The notes under the pieces are model-generated. The model was not told the origin of the DNA and searched no databases. It was given only the letters and a program-made list of their open reading frames with translations. From Vibrio cincinnatiensis (GTDB taxonomy: Bacteria; Pseudomonadota; Gammaproteobacteria; Enterobacterales; Vibrionaceae): a stretch of DNA of 64,000 nt. Each line of letters opens with the position of its first letter. Position 1 is the first letter of the stretch. Shown here in pieces: positions 48,334 through 57,352 of this stretch. The position numbers and the translations under genes are program-made. The stretch is taken from assembly GCF_022113815.1 (NCBI RefSeq), contig NZ_SGOM01000002.1, forward strand, positions 186,001 through 250,000, written 5' to 3'.

Positions 48334-48464
48334 AATTTACTCTCCTTAAAAGCAACAAACTCCATCCTATGCTTAACATTGAAATAAGAAAAGTTAATTA
48401 TTATTATAATGCTAATAAGAAATCCATATCACCACACTGACTGTGTAAAGTGAACGGAGCCGTC

Positions 48465-49388
48465 ATGCTTGATTTCAACTGGTTAAATACTTTCGTGACC
48501 CTTGCCAAATACCAACACTTTGGTAAAACGGCTGCAGCGCTGCATATGACCCAACCCAATGTCAGCCTGCACCTTAAACAGTTGGAGCAGGCAACCCGAG
48601 TAAAACTCATTGAACGTAGCCCATTTCGACTCACTCAAGCCGGTGAGCGCTTACTCACAAGCGCAAAAAAAACGCTGCTGGAGTTACAAGTCTGCCAAGC
48701 TGACCTCAACGCCATTAACGATCTGCATCAAGGAACACTTACTATTGCGGCCAGTGATATCATTTCTCGATTACTGTTAATTGGCCCTTTTCAGCAATTT
48801 CGTAAAAGTTACCCAGGTATTGATCTCTCTTTATTTAATACCACCTCTTCTCAAGCAGCAGAGCTGGTCAAAAGTGCCAAAGCAGATTTAGGATTTGTGA
48901 TTGCACAAAAAGAAGAGTCTCCCATACACTTTACTGAACTGCGAAAAGTCGAATGGTGTGCATTGGGAAATGGCTTACAAAAATGGCAAGCCATGGCTAG
49001 CCACTCTTTTGTGTCGAGTAAAGATACCAAAGATGAAGCACTGGCCGCCGATGAGCCAACCTTGATTCTATTAGGTCATGATACCCGAACTCGTGATCTG
49101 ATTGATGTCGCACTTCCACAACTGCATTTGCCTAACTATCGAATCATGGAAGTAGGCAGTGTGGATGCACAAATTGATTGGGCAGAAGCTGGATTTGGCG
49201 TGGCGATTATTCCAACGTTCTCTGTCAATCCCAAACGCCAACTAAAGACCACAATCACACCTCTCCCCGATTTTTCCACCACCAGCTTGGGCTATATCGT
49301 GCGACAAAATCAGCTGTTATCCCGAGCCATTAAGCAATTATTAATTTGGGTCGATGAAGAGATACAAAAATCTCAGTCGTTGTTATAG
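48465..49388 (+). CDS. LysR-family transcriptional regulator
   Basis: The 307-residue protein has an N-terminal winged helix-turn-helix (WLNTFVTLAKYQHFGKTAAALHMTQPNVSLHLKQLE) and a periplasmic-binding-like effector domain (about 90-300). The frame opens at 48450, but MLDFNWLNTF at 48465 follows GGAG and is the natural start. It is divergent from the purA paralogue across a 131-bp gap, the classic LysR layout, so it likely regulates that gene. The effector is unknown; a purine nucleotide or precursor would make sense. Confidence 0.9.
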   Translation: MLDFNWLNTFVTLAKYQHFGKTAAALHMTQPNVSLHLKQLEQATRVKLIERSPFRLTQAGERLLTSAKKTLLELQVCQADLNAINDLHQGTLTIAASDIISRLLLIGPFQQFRKSYPGIDLSLFNTTSSQAAELVKSAKADLGFVIAQKEESPIHFTELRKVEWCALGNGLQKWQAMASHSFVSSKDTKDEALAADEPTLILLGHDTRTRDLIDVALPQLHLPNYRIMEVGSVDAQIDWAEAGFGVAIIPTFSVNPKRQLKTTITPLPDFSTTSLGYIVRQNQLLSRAIKQLLIWVDEEIQKSQSLL

Positions 49389-49422
49389 CTATAAAAATTG
49401 ATAAAAATACGTTCTGTAAGTA

Positions 49423-50430
49423 TCAGCACTCAATAACCTTCACACTGTCACGAACCACCAGAGTCGGTTCCAGCTGAACCACTTGCGGTTCTCGGTTCTG
49501 ATTTTCAAGTTTACTGAGCAAGGTTTCGACTGCCGCTTGGCCTAGGCGATACTTAGGTTGGTGAATGGTTGTGAGAGCTGGAAGCATAAATTGGGCAATA
49601 TGGATATCATCGTAACCCATTACTGATAACTGTTCTGGAATAGCGACACCAGCCTCATTCGCTGCATGTATCACCCCCATTGCCATCATATCGTTGCAGA
49701 CAAAAAGAGCACTGGGGAGTGGGCCTCTTTTTTGCATTTGCGCCAATGCCTCTAATCCACCTTCACATTCAAAATTAGACTCAACAATCCAATCAGGATT
49801 AATCTCTAACCCAGCGTTGAGTACCGCTCGTTTATAGCCTTCATAACGCATTTGTGCTTGATGGCGAATCAGCGGGCCAGTAATACAACCGATGGTTTTG
49901 TGCCCACATTCAATAAGGTATTGGGTTGCCATGTATCCGCCACGCAATGAATTGTCTTGAATTTTATCACTGGCAAACAGCATTGGCCCCCAGTCCATCA
50001 CCACGACAGGGATATCAGGATAACGCTCGAACACATCAATACGTTCCCCTTCTAAGGTCGAACACATTAAAATCAACCCATCAACCCGCTTTTGTAACAA
50101 AGCATTGATGGATGATTTCATGCGTTCATTGTCGCCTTCCGTATTACAAAGAATGAGGTTATACCCTTGTTGATAACAACTGCGTTCCACCCCTTTTACC
50201 ACTTCACCAAAAAAGGGGTTGGTGGATGTCGTCACCAACATACCGATGGTATGGGTACGGTTCATTTTTAGACTTCGAGCCAAAGCAGAAGGGGAATAAT
50301 TCAGCTCTTGAGCGACTTTGTTCACCCGTTCGGCAATCTCATCACTAACAAAACGTGTTTTATTGATCACATGACTCACGGTTGATGTAGATACCCCTGC
50401 AACGCGTGCTATGTCTTTCATGGTCGCCAT
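49423..50430 (-). CDS. rbsR: Ribose operon repressor
   Basis: The 335-residue LacI-family repressor has a helix-turn-helix MKDIARVAGVSTSTVSHVIN, a hinge helix (SPSALARSLK) and a ribose-binding-like core (about 60-330). It releases DNA when D-ribose binds. It is the last gene of the rbs operon, as in E. coli. A perfect palindrome (55464-55483) upstream of rbsD is its expected operator. Confidence 0.94.
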   Translation of the reverse strand: MATMKDIARVAGVSTSTVSHVINKTRFVSDEIAERVNKVAQELNYSPSALARSLKMNRTHTIGMLVTTSTNPFFGEVVKGVERSCYQQGYNLILCNTEGDNERMKSSINALLQKRVDGLILMCSTLEGERIDVFERYPDIPVVVMDWGPMLFASDKIQDNSLRGGYMATQYLIECGHKTIGCITGPLIRHQAQMRYEGYKRAVLNAGLEINPDWIVESNFECEGGLEALAQMQKRGPLPSALFVCNDMMAMGVIHAANEAGVAIPEQLSVMGYDDIHIAQFMLPALTTIHQPKYRLGQAAVETLLSKLENQNREPQVVQLEPTLVVRDSVKVIEC

Positions 50431-50442
50431 GCGATCTTCTCC

Positions 50443-51363
50443 TTATTGGTGCTGAGCTAAAAATTCGTCCACTTCATATCGAGTGGGAATTGAGGTTTGT
50501 GCGCCAAATCGTGTTACCGAAATAGCAGCAGCAGCATGAGCAAACTTAATCGCTGATTCTAAAGGCATTTCTTCCAATAAACCAGTGACAAACGCACCAT
50601 TGAAAGTATCTCCCGCCGCCGTAGTATCGACCGCTGAGACACGAAAACCAGCAATGCATTTTCCTCGGCCATTCTCACTCAGCCAAACCCCTTTAGCACC
50701 TAAAGTAATCATGACTATTTCAATGCCTTTTTGGTGTAGGACATCCGCGGCTTGTTGAGCCGTCACTTCATTCACCACACTGATACCAGTTAAGACTTCA
50801 GCCTCTGTTTCATTGGGGGTGATGACATCAATACACTGCAACAATTCATCGGGTAATGCTTGAGCGGGGGCGGGATTGAGCACCACATTGGTTTTCGCCT
50901 GTTTTGCCTCCTGCGCCGCTTTGACAATCCCTTCGATTGGCGTTTCTAACTGCATCAACAAATACTTTGCACTACGAATACGCGGTAAATCATTTTCAAT
51001 CGCTTGAGCGCTCAACTTAGCATTGGCTTCCGCAGATAAACAAATACTGTTCTCACCACGATCAGACACTTGGATCATCGCTATCCCGGTTGGGCAATTG
51101 GGCTGCATTTTTATGCCCGAGATATCGATTCCATCTAGCTTAAAGCTTTCTCGAATATTAATGCCAAAAGCATCATCTCCAACACAAGCGATAAACCCAA
51201 TATCAGCCCCAAGCCGAGCTGCGGCAACCGCTTGATTAGCACCTTTACCACCGGGAATCACTTGATAATTACGGCCATGGAGCGTCTCGCCAGGACGAGG
51301 AAAAGAAGGCACTTGAAGAACATGGTCAGCATTGACACTGCCTAATACTACCAATTTGTTCAT
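50443..51363 (-). CDS. rbsK: Ribokinase
   Basis: The 306-residue PfkB-family cytosolic enzyme phosphorylates D-ribose to ribose 5-phosphate. The N-terminal substrate site PGGKGANQAVAAARLGA and the catalytic DTTAAGDTFNGAFV (anion hole and base Asp) are intact. The start follows AGGAT. It lies 134 bp after rbsB, beyond a stable hairpin, and 12 bp before rbsR. Length equals E. coli RbsK closely (309). Confidence 0.95.
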   Translation of the reverse strand: MNKLVVLGSVNADHVLQVPSFPRPGETLHGRNYQVIPGGKGANQAVAAARLGADIGFIACVGDDAFGINIRESFKLDGIDISGIKMQPNCPTGIAMIQVSDRGENSICLSAEANAKLSAQAIENDLPRIRSAKYLLMQLETPIEGIVKAAQEAKQAKTNVVLNPAPAQALPDELLQCIDVITPNETEAEVLTGISVVNEVTAQQAADVLHQKGIEIVMITLGAKGVWLSENGRGKCIAGFRVSAVDTTAAGDTFNGAFVTGLLEEMPLESAIKFAHAAAAISVTRFGAQTSIPTRYEVDEFLAQHQ

Positions 51364-51456
51364 AAGGATTATCCTCAGTTTGATTAGAAATAGAGTGCTT
51401 TAACGCCTAATTAAGCGCTTTTTACAAGCGTTATAGCACTCTATTTTGATAGGAGA

Positions 51457-51491
51457 GATTCACCCCGCCACACACGGCGGCAGGGTGAGTC
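51457..51491 (-). terminator. Intercistronic hairpin between rbsB and rbsK
   Basis: GATTCACCCCGCC (51457-51469) pairs with GGCGGCAGGGTGAGTC (51476-51491). It sits 6 bp after the rbsB stop. Such hairpins raise the level of binding-protein mRNA relative to distal genes by partial termination or by blocking exonucleases. A similar GCCACAC/GTGTGGC hairpin lies between rbsC and rbsB (about 52400-52425). Confidence 0.6.
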
Positions 51492-51496
51492 TGTTT

Positions 51497-52375
51497 TTAT
51501 TCACCAATAATTTTCAGAGGGACGGGAATATAGGCATCTACACTTTCCCCTTTTAGCACACGATCAGCGGTTTCCACACCTAGCGCACCAATGAGATCGG
51601 GCTGTTGAGCCACAGTTGCCGCCAATTGACCACGGTTAACTGCAGCAATTCCATCATCCGTACCATCGAAACCAACAATCAAAACATTTTTTCCGGAAGC
51701 TTGTACCGCACGCAGTGCACCTAATGCCATTTCATCATTTTGTGCAAAGACCGCTTGAACTTCTGGGTTGGCGGCAAGCAGGTTTTCCATCACGTTCAAC
51801 CCTTTGGTTCGGTCAAAATCTGCGGGTTGGCTGGCTAACAGTTGCATACCACTGCCTTTTACCGCATTCATAAACCCTTCGCCACGTTCACGTGCCGCAG
51901 AAGTCCCGGCAATGCCTTCCAATTGAATGACTTTGGCTTTCTCACCGACTTTTTCGACAATAAAGTGACCCGCCATTTCGCCGCCCACTACGTTATCGGA
52001 AGCGATATGACTAACAACGTCACCCCGGCTTGCGCCTCGGTCTAAGGTTAGTACCGGCACTTTAGCGCGGTTCGCCATGCGAATTGCATTGGATACGGCA
52101 TCAGAATCGGTCGGGTTGATCAAAATGGCTTTCACACCACGTACGGTTAAGTCTTCAACGTTAGAAAGTTCTTTGCTTGGGTCATTTTGTGAATCCAAAA
52201 CAATCAAGTTATAGCCCAACTCTTTGGCTTTCGCTTCTGCTCCATCTTTCATGGCGACAAAAAATGGGTTATTGAGCGTTGAAACCACAATCGCAATGTT
52301 ATCGCTTGCATAAGCTGATACCGAAACAGAAGCAGACAGCAGCGCAGCGGAAATTAAAGTTGCCAGTTTTTTCAT
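51497..52375 (-). CDS. rbsB: Ribose ABC transporter, periplasmic binding protein
   Basis: The 292-residue periplasmic protein binds D-ribose and presents it to RbsAC; in enterobacteria it also serves chemotaxis. Signal peptide [23 protein letters not shown], then [22 protein letters not shown], and the ribose-contact segments [31 protein letters not shown] and [10 protein letters not shown]. The frame opens at 52405, but alignment and AAGGACG place the start at 52375. Flanked by intercistronic hairpins that fit high expression. Confidence 0.95.
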   Translation of the reverse strand: MKKLATLISAALLSASVSVSAYASDNIAIVVSTLNNPFFVAMKDGAEAKAKELGYNLIVLDSQNDPSKELSNVEDLTVRGVKAILINPTDSDAVSNAIRMANRAKVPVLTLDRGASRGDVVSHIASDNVVGGEMAGHFIVEKVGEKAKVIQLEGIAGTSAARERGEGFMNAVKGSGMQLLASQPADFDRTKGLNVMENLLAANPEVQAVFAQNDEMALGALRAVQASGKNVLIVGFDGTDDGIAAVNRGQLAATVAQQPDLIGALGVETADRVLKGESVDAYIPVPLKIIGE

Positions 52376-52436
52376 GTTTATCGTCCTTTTTGTAGGGGGC
52401 CACACAGCAGCGATGTCCGTGTGGCGGGTTCACGAT

Positions 52437-53420
52437 TTACTTATTTTTGTTGTCCACCAGTACCGCAAGCAAAATAACCACTGCTTTTGCTATCATCTGG
52501 TAGTAAGAGGTCACATCGAGTAAATTCAATGCGTTATTGAGGAAACCGATGATTAGTGCCCCAATCAAGGTTCCCATAATTCGTCCTTTACCGCCCATTA
52601 AACTGGTTCCGCCAAGCACAACTGCCGCAATGGCATCTAACTCATAGCCCATACCTGCGGTTGGCTGTGCGGAAGAAAGACGAGAAGTCACAATGATGCC
52701 AGCTAAAGCGGATAGCAAACCACAAATGGCATAGACGCCTATTTTGACACGATCCACGTTGATGCCGGATAAACGAGCGGCCGACTCATTGCCACCCATG
52801 GCATAAACATAGCGTCCAAAACGAGTGTGATTCAATAAATACCATGCCGCAGCAAATACAATCACCATCATCCAGACTGGAACGGGAATCCCTAATGCAT
52901 AGCCAGTACCAAACCAAGCAAAGGCATCGGCGGTATCAGTAAAACCGGTTGAAATCGGGCGGCCATCGGTGTAGACCATGGTGACACCTCGTAGCAAAGT
53001 CATGGTCACTAAGGTGGCAATAAAGGCTTGTACTTTGCCTTTAGCGATGATGATGCCACTAATACCACCCAATACTGCTCCTGCCAATAAAGCGGTGGGT
53101 ACTGCGACGAATACTGGAACTTCGAAGGCAATTAAGCTGGCAGCAAACGCGCCGCACAAAGCTAAAACGGAGCCAACGCTTAAATCAATGCCAGCGGTTA
53201 AAATAACTAAGGTCATCCCAACCGCAATAATGGCATTGACTGAGGTTTGGCGCAGAATGTTTAAAATGTTATCAACCGTAAAAAAGTTCGGGTTTAAAAA
53301 CGACACCACCACCACTAGAAATAACAAGGCAATCAGGGATTTTTGTTCAATTAACCACGCTTTGCTAAACAGTTTTTGTCCGCCGTCTGGGGTTGGGTTA
53401 CTCATGGTTTTGGTACTCAT
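52437..53420 (-). CDS. rbsC: Ribose ABC transporter, permease
   Basis: The 327-residue inner-membrane protein has about eight to ten helices and forms the pore for ribose import. Family segments [42 protein letters not shown] and [20 protein letters not shown] are clear. Its ATG lies 3 bp inside the end of rbsA, with GAGGAAG as ribosome binding site, so the two are coupled. Confidence 0.96.
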   Translation of the reverse strand: MSTKTMSNPTPDGGQKLFSKAWLIEQKSLIALLFLVVVVSFLNPNFFTVDNILNILRQTSVNAIIAVGMTLVILTAGIDLSVGSVLALCGAFAASLIAFEVPVFVAVPTALLAGAVLGGISGIIIAKGKVQAFIATLVTMTLLRGVTMVYTDGRPISTGFTDTADAFAWFGTGYALGIPVPVWMMVIVFAAAWYLLNHTRFGRYVYAMGGNESAARLSGINVDRVKIGVYAICGLLSALAGIIVTSRLSSAQPTAGMGYELDAIAAVVLGGTSLMGGKGRIMGTLIGALIIGFLNNALNLLDVTSYYQMIAKAVVILLAVLVDNKNK

Positions 53421-54925
53421 GCTGCTTCCTCATTCAGGGTTTTGCCAACGGCACAGGCTAATAAATTTTCTTGGTTCGCTTGTTTTGCATCGAACTCACC
53501 GCTAATGCGGCCTTCATGCATCACTAAAATACGATCACTCATTCCCAGCACTTCCGGCATTTCTGAAGACACCAAGATAATGCTCATACCCTGTGCTTTG
53601 AATTTGTTGATCAATTGATAGATTTCTTTTTTCGCGCCCACATCTACCCCCCTAGTCGGCTCGTCTAAAATCAACACCTTGGGTTTTGTCATCAAGCCTT
53701 TAGCAATGGCGACTTTCTGTTGGTTTCCACCAGACAAGTTGCCGATAGTTTGATTACGAGAAGGGGTTTTGATGTTAAAGAGCTGAATAAAATCTTCCAC
53801 GGCTATCGCTTCTTCACTATGTTGGATCTGAATGCCTTTGGTTAATTTATTTAAAGCACACAGCGACATGTTTTCTTTGACCGATAAGCCCAGTACTAAC
53901 CCATCACCTTTGCGATCTTCAGAGATATATGCAATCCCATTCGCTAACCCATCTTGTGGGCTAACTGGGTTTACCGTGCGGCCATCGAGGTTAATGAGAC
54001 CTCGCTCGGAAGGCAGTGCACCATAGATCACTTTCATCAGCTCACTACGCCCAGCCCCCATCAAGCCTGAAATGCCTAATATTTCGCCCCGTTTAAGGGT
54101 AAAGCTCACATCATGAACCCCCGATCCAGTCAAGCCAATCACTTCTAAACACACGGTATTTTCTGGTTGAACCTCAATACGGGGGTATTGCTCTTCCAAT
54201 TTACGCCCAACCATCATTTCGATAAGGCCATCTTCATTGGTGTCATCCACTCGACATTGACCAATAAATTTGCCATCACGCAGAACGGTAATGTCATCGC
54301 AAATCTCAAAAATCTCTTTCAATCGATGTGAGATATAAACAATGCCACAACCTTGATCACGCAATTCATTAATCACTTTAAACAATGAGGCCGTTTCGGT
54401 ATCGGTTAGTGCATCAGTTGGCTCATCCATGATGATGACTTTGGATTCAAACGACAGCGCTTTGGCAATTTCAACCATCTGTTGTTCACCTAAGCTCAGT
54501 TCCCCCAATAAGGTCCTCGCACTGTGCTTCACATTTAAACGCGCCAGCAGTTGATCCGCTTCGGCATACATTTCTTTCCATAAAATATGGCCAAAGGCTC
54601 CGGTTTTTTCCCGACCAAGAAAAATATTTTCAGCAATGGTCAGTTGGGGAATCAGGTTCAACTCTTGGTGAATGATGCTAATCCCCGCTTGCTGGGAGTC
54701 TCGTGGCCCTTTAAAGCTTGCAGGTTGACCTTGGTATTCTATGTGTCCTGCATCTTTGCTGTAGATCCCCGTTAACACTTTCATTAAGGTCGATTTACCT
54801 GCGCCATTCTCTCCCATAAGCGCCATTACCCGTCCCGGATATACATTCAGGCAAGCTTGATCAAGCGCTTTCACACCGGGAAATGCTTTATCAATATGAC
54901 TGAGAGCCAAAATTGGTTGAGCCAT
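53417..54925 (-). CDS. rbsA: Ribose ABC transporter, ATP-binding protein
   Basis: The 502-residue protein carries two fused ABC domains. The first has Walker [13 protein letters not shown], signature [10 protein letters not shown] and Walker [12 protein letters not shown]. The second has the degenerate Walker [13 protein letters not shown], signature [10 protein letters not shown] and Walker [13 protein letters not shown]. This layout is usual for sugar importers of the CUT2 type. It is on the cytoplasmic face of the membrane with RbsC. Confidence 0.96.
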   Translation of the reverse strand: MAQPILALSHIDKAFPGVKALDQACLNVYPGRVMALMGENGAGKSTLMKVLTGIYSKDAGHIEYQGQPASFKGPRDSQQAGISIIHQELNLIPQLTIAENIFLGREKTGAFGHILWKEMYAEADQLLARLNVKHSARTLLGELSLGEQQMVEIAKALSFESKVIIMDEPTDALTDTETASLFKVINELRDQGCGIVYISHRLKEIFEICDDITVLRDGKFIGQCRVDDTNEDGLIEMMVGRKLEEQYPRIEVQPENTVCLEVIGLTGSGVHDVSFTLKRGEILGISGLMGAGRSELMKVIYGALPSERGLINLDGRTVNPVSPQDGLANGIAYISEDRKGDGLVLGLSVKENMSLCALNKLTKGIQIQHSEEAIAVEDFIQLFNIKTPSRNQTIGNLSGGNQQKVAIAKGLMTKPKVLILDEPTRGVDVGAKKEIYQLINKFKAQGMSIILVSSEMPEVLGMSDRILVMHEGRISGEFDAKQANQENLLACAVGKTLNEEAA

Positions 54926-54959
54926 AACTCCTCCTTAAATCTGGGTTACTATCCGAACG

Positions 54960-55379
54960 TTAAAACACGACACCCGCTTGAAAAATGACATTGGCATACG
55001 GAGTACATTCCCCCGTTCTAACAATCGCTCGGCTATCACCACTTCGAGCTTTAAACGCGTCATGAGAAATATAACTAACAGTAATACTATGGCCGCCACG
55101 TACTTCTTCGGCTTTCAGCTCAGCAAGCAGTGCCGCATGTAAATCAGGGCTCACTTGGGCAAACTCCTGCGCCAGCACCACGGTTTGCACTTGCATTTCA
55201 CTCAACACCACTTTGACGGTATCCATAAAACTTGGAATGCCATGTGTCAGCGCTAAATCAACCCGTTCCACCTGTTCACTAATTGGTAATCCCGCATCAC
55301 AAATTGTGATTTCATCCGTATGGCCTAATGTCGCCACAAGGTAAGAGAGTTCAGCATTCAGTAGAGTATTTTTTTTCAT
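54960..55379 (-). CDS. rbsD: D-ribose pyranase
   Basis: The 139-residue cytosolic enzyme converts beta-D-ribopyranose to the furanose form. MKKNTLLNAELSYLVATLGHTDEITICDAGLPI (with the catalytic His in LGHTD) is diagnostic, and the C-terminal GECTPYANVIFQAGVVF completes it. The frame opens at 55424, but the conserved Met at 55379 with AAAGGCAG upstream is the start. It is the first gene of rbsDACBKR. Confidence 0.95.
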   Translation of the reverse strand: MKKNTLLNAELSYLVATLGHTDEITICDAGLPISEQVERVDLALTHGIPSFMDTVKVVLSEMQVQTVVLAQEFAQVSPDLHAALLAELKAEEVRGGHSITVSYISHDAFKARSGDSRAIVRTGECTPYANVIFQAGVVF

Positions 55380-55463
55380 TGTTCTGCCTTTATATTCATT
55401 CACGTTTGTGGTTTTCTCATTCACTTTCGATGCAGAAACCTCGGAGCTTTGTTGAAAAAACGG

Positions 55464-55483
55464 CCATCGAAACGTTTCGATGG
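55464..55483 (-). promoter_or_regulatory. RbsR operator (perfect 20-bp palindrome)
   Basis: CCATCGAAACGTTTCGATGG is a perfect palindrome with the LacI-family core CGAAACGTTTCG also found in the E. coli rbs operator. It lies 85 bp upstream of rbsD. Confidence 0.85.
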
Positions 55484-55786
55484 AATATTAGCGTAAGTAT
55501 TTGGCTTTGCACTGGGATAAAAATCAGAGTGTGAGTTGGATCAGTGAATTCAAAAATAAAGAGCCATAAACAGTGAGAATGATCACTGAGTTTTTTATCA
55601 ATATGACTGAAAAATTATTGGTTCACCAGAGAAAAACCACGCCTATCAAATGGGCTATTTTTTCGACGATGAAACGAAACAATGTATGAAAAAGGTAGGA
55701 AAGGAATGAAACGGCATAACATCAGTAGCGCAGGCTGGTTTACTTCGGCTATGATCTCCCTTCCCCCAACAACAGGATTTGGATGA
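55484..55786. other. Intergenic region between the rbs operator and the lipoprotein gene
   Basis: No gene is seen in this 303-bp stretch. A short A/T-rich segment and partial dyads (GAATGATCACTGAG near 55575) are present but not assignable. Confidence 0.35.
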
Positions 55787-56050
55787 ATGAAAAAACGAGT
55801 ATTAATATTACTAAGCACTCTGGCTTTAAGCGCCTGTGAAAATGAGGTGGGAACCGCTCCTTGGTGTCAAGACATGCGTGATAAACCCAAAAGTGAATGG
55901 AGTGCGCAAAGTGCGTTAGATTTTACCAAACATTGTTTATTGCAATCAGAAATCGGCAGCCAAGCTTGGTGTGACGATATGCAGGCGAAGCCCAAAGGAG
56001 ACTGGACAGCGAATGAAGCCACCTCTTACGCTAAGCACTGTATTTTTTAA
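55787..56050 (+). CDS. Small lipoprotein with two DUF3012-type repeats
   Basis: The 87-residue protein begins with a lipoprotein signal peptide, MKKRVLILLSTLALSAC, with Cys17 as lipid-attachment site. The mature part is two copies of a unit: APWCQDMRDKPKSEWSAQSALDFTKHC and QAWCDDMQAKPKGDWTANEATSYAKHC. Each has a WC-DM-KPK-W-A-KHC pattern, matching DUF3012, a domain found in small proteobacterial lipoproteins. The paired cysteines could form disulfides. It may sit on the inner or outer membrane; function unknown. Confidence 0.8.
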   Translation: MKKRVLILLSTLALSACENEVGTAPWCQDMRDKPKSEWSAQSALDFTKHCLLQSEIGSQAWCDDMQAKPKGDWTANEATSYAKHCIF

Positions 56051-56096
56051 GTCTGCTTAAGCAAGAAAAGACCATGGCTCCAGTGCTCATTTGAAT

Positions 56097-56540
56097 TTAT
56101 TGTCGATCATCTTTCGGAGAATCCATCACGACCATCGTACTGATGGATTTTACCGTCAAGCATTCTCCTAATACATCGGCATGAAAGCGTTTATAAGCAC
56201 TTAAATCTTTCGTTTCAACACGCAATAAATATTCATTCATTCCCGTAATGTTATGACATTCAACCACTTCTTTCGCAAATCGAACATGCTCTTCAAAGCT
56301 GAGCTGGGCTTTCTTTGTATGGCTATTTAAACCAATTGCTACATAAGCAATAAAACCAATGTTGAGCTGAGTTTTATCTAACACCGCTCGATAACCTTTA
56401 ATCACCCGCTTACGCTCAAGATCTTGCACCCGCCGCAGTGTCGCGGAAGGAGATAACCCCACCCGTTCAGCCAGCTCGACATTAGAAATTCGCCCGTCCA
56501 CCTGTAGTTCATGCAATATTCTTTCGTCAAATCTATCCAT
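56097..56540 (-). CDS. Lrp/AsnC-family transcriptional regulator
   Basis: The 147-residue protein has an N-terminal helix-turn-helix (DERILHELQVDGRISNVELAERVGLSPSATLRRVQDLERK) and a C-terminal RAM/ligand-binding domain (about 65-140). Members bind amino acids and form octamers. It is divergent from a LysE-type exporter gene 109 bp away, a common pairing in which the regulator controls amino-acid export. The TATTGTGCATCAATGC stretch between them could hold its site. Confidence 0.92.
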   Translation of the reverse strand: MDRFDERILHELQVDGRISNVELAERVGLSPSATLRRVQDLERKRVIKGYRAVLDKTQLNIGFIAYVAIGLNSHTKKAQLSFEEHVRFAKEVVECHNITGMNEYLLRVETKDLSAYKRFHADVLGECLTVKSISTMVVMDSPKDDRQ

Positions 56541-56649
56541 TATTAGGTTTTATTGCTTAATTTATTCATATTGAACAAATATAAACACAATATTGTGCAT
56601 CAATGCTATTAGTATTTTACCTATTCTGTTACGAAAAGAAGAAGGGAAT

Positions 56650-57234
56650 ATGGATTACACACAGTGGGGACCGCTTATCGCATTTGCTTTTGTTTCAACC
56701 TTCTCTCCTGGGCCAAATAACATTATGCTGATGACATCCGGAGCGAATGTCGGTTTTATAAGAACCATTCCACATATGCTCGGCGTGACTTTGGGGTTTA
56801 GCATTATGGTGTTACTGGTGGGGGTTGGTTTGACGGACTTATTCCAACGCTACCCATGGATGCAGCAAGGGTTACAAATAGCCTGTAGTGTTTACTTAGT
56901 CTATTTAGCGCTCAAAATTGCTTTCAGTTCTCCTTCACACACTAAGCTCGACTACCAGCCCATGACATTTTCTGGCGCGGTGCTTTTTCAGTGGGTAAAC
57001 CCGAAAGGTTGGTCAATGGCACTCACGGCTGTCAGTGTTTTTAACCCCAAGGCAAGTTGGCTACAGCTGATGGTGATTGCTCTGGTGTTTATATTGGTCA
57101 ACATCCCATCTGTCAGTGTGTGGGCCGCCGCTGGGAAGCAACTCAGCCACTGGATGAATGACCCTCGTTATGTCCGCTGGTTTAACGGTGCGATGGGAAG
57201 TTTATTGCTGCTTTCTGTGTTACCCATGCTCTGA
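56650..57234 (+). CDS. LysE/RhtB-family amino-acid exporter
   Basis: The 194-residue inner-membrane protein has about six helices. The family signature FAFVSTFSPGPNNIMLMTSGANVGF and the second conserved segment FQWVNPKGWSMALTAVSVF are visible. It likely exports an amino acid or derivative. The frame opens at 56593, but AGAAGGGAAT before the ATG at 56650 fixes the start. Its divergent Lrp-type partner may sense the exported amino acid. Confidence 0.92.
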   Translation: MDYTQWGPLIAFAFVSTFSPGPNNIMLMTSGANVGFIRTIPHMLGVTLGFSIMVLLVGVGLTDLFQRYPWMQQGLQIACSVYLVYLALKIAFSSPSHTKLDYQPMTFSGAVLFQWVNPKGWSMALTAVSVFNPKASWLQLMVIALVFILVNIPSVSVWAAAGKQLSHWMNDPRYVRWFNGAMGSLLLLSVLPML

Positions 57235-57352
57235 CAACGGTTACAATTTCTTCCTCATTGCTCGTTGTTCGAGCCACTTTGAGGGAGAAATACTGACTTT
57301 TCCGGCTAAGCACAGTAAAATCGCCCATGTTTGTGCACAACTGACCACGATT

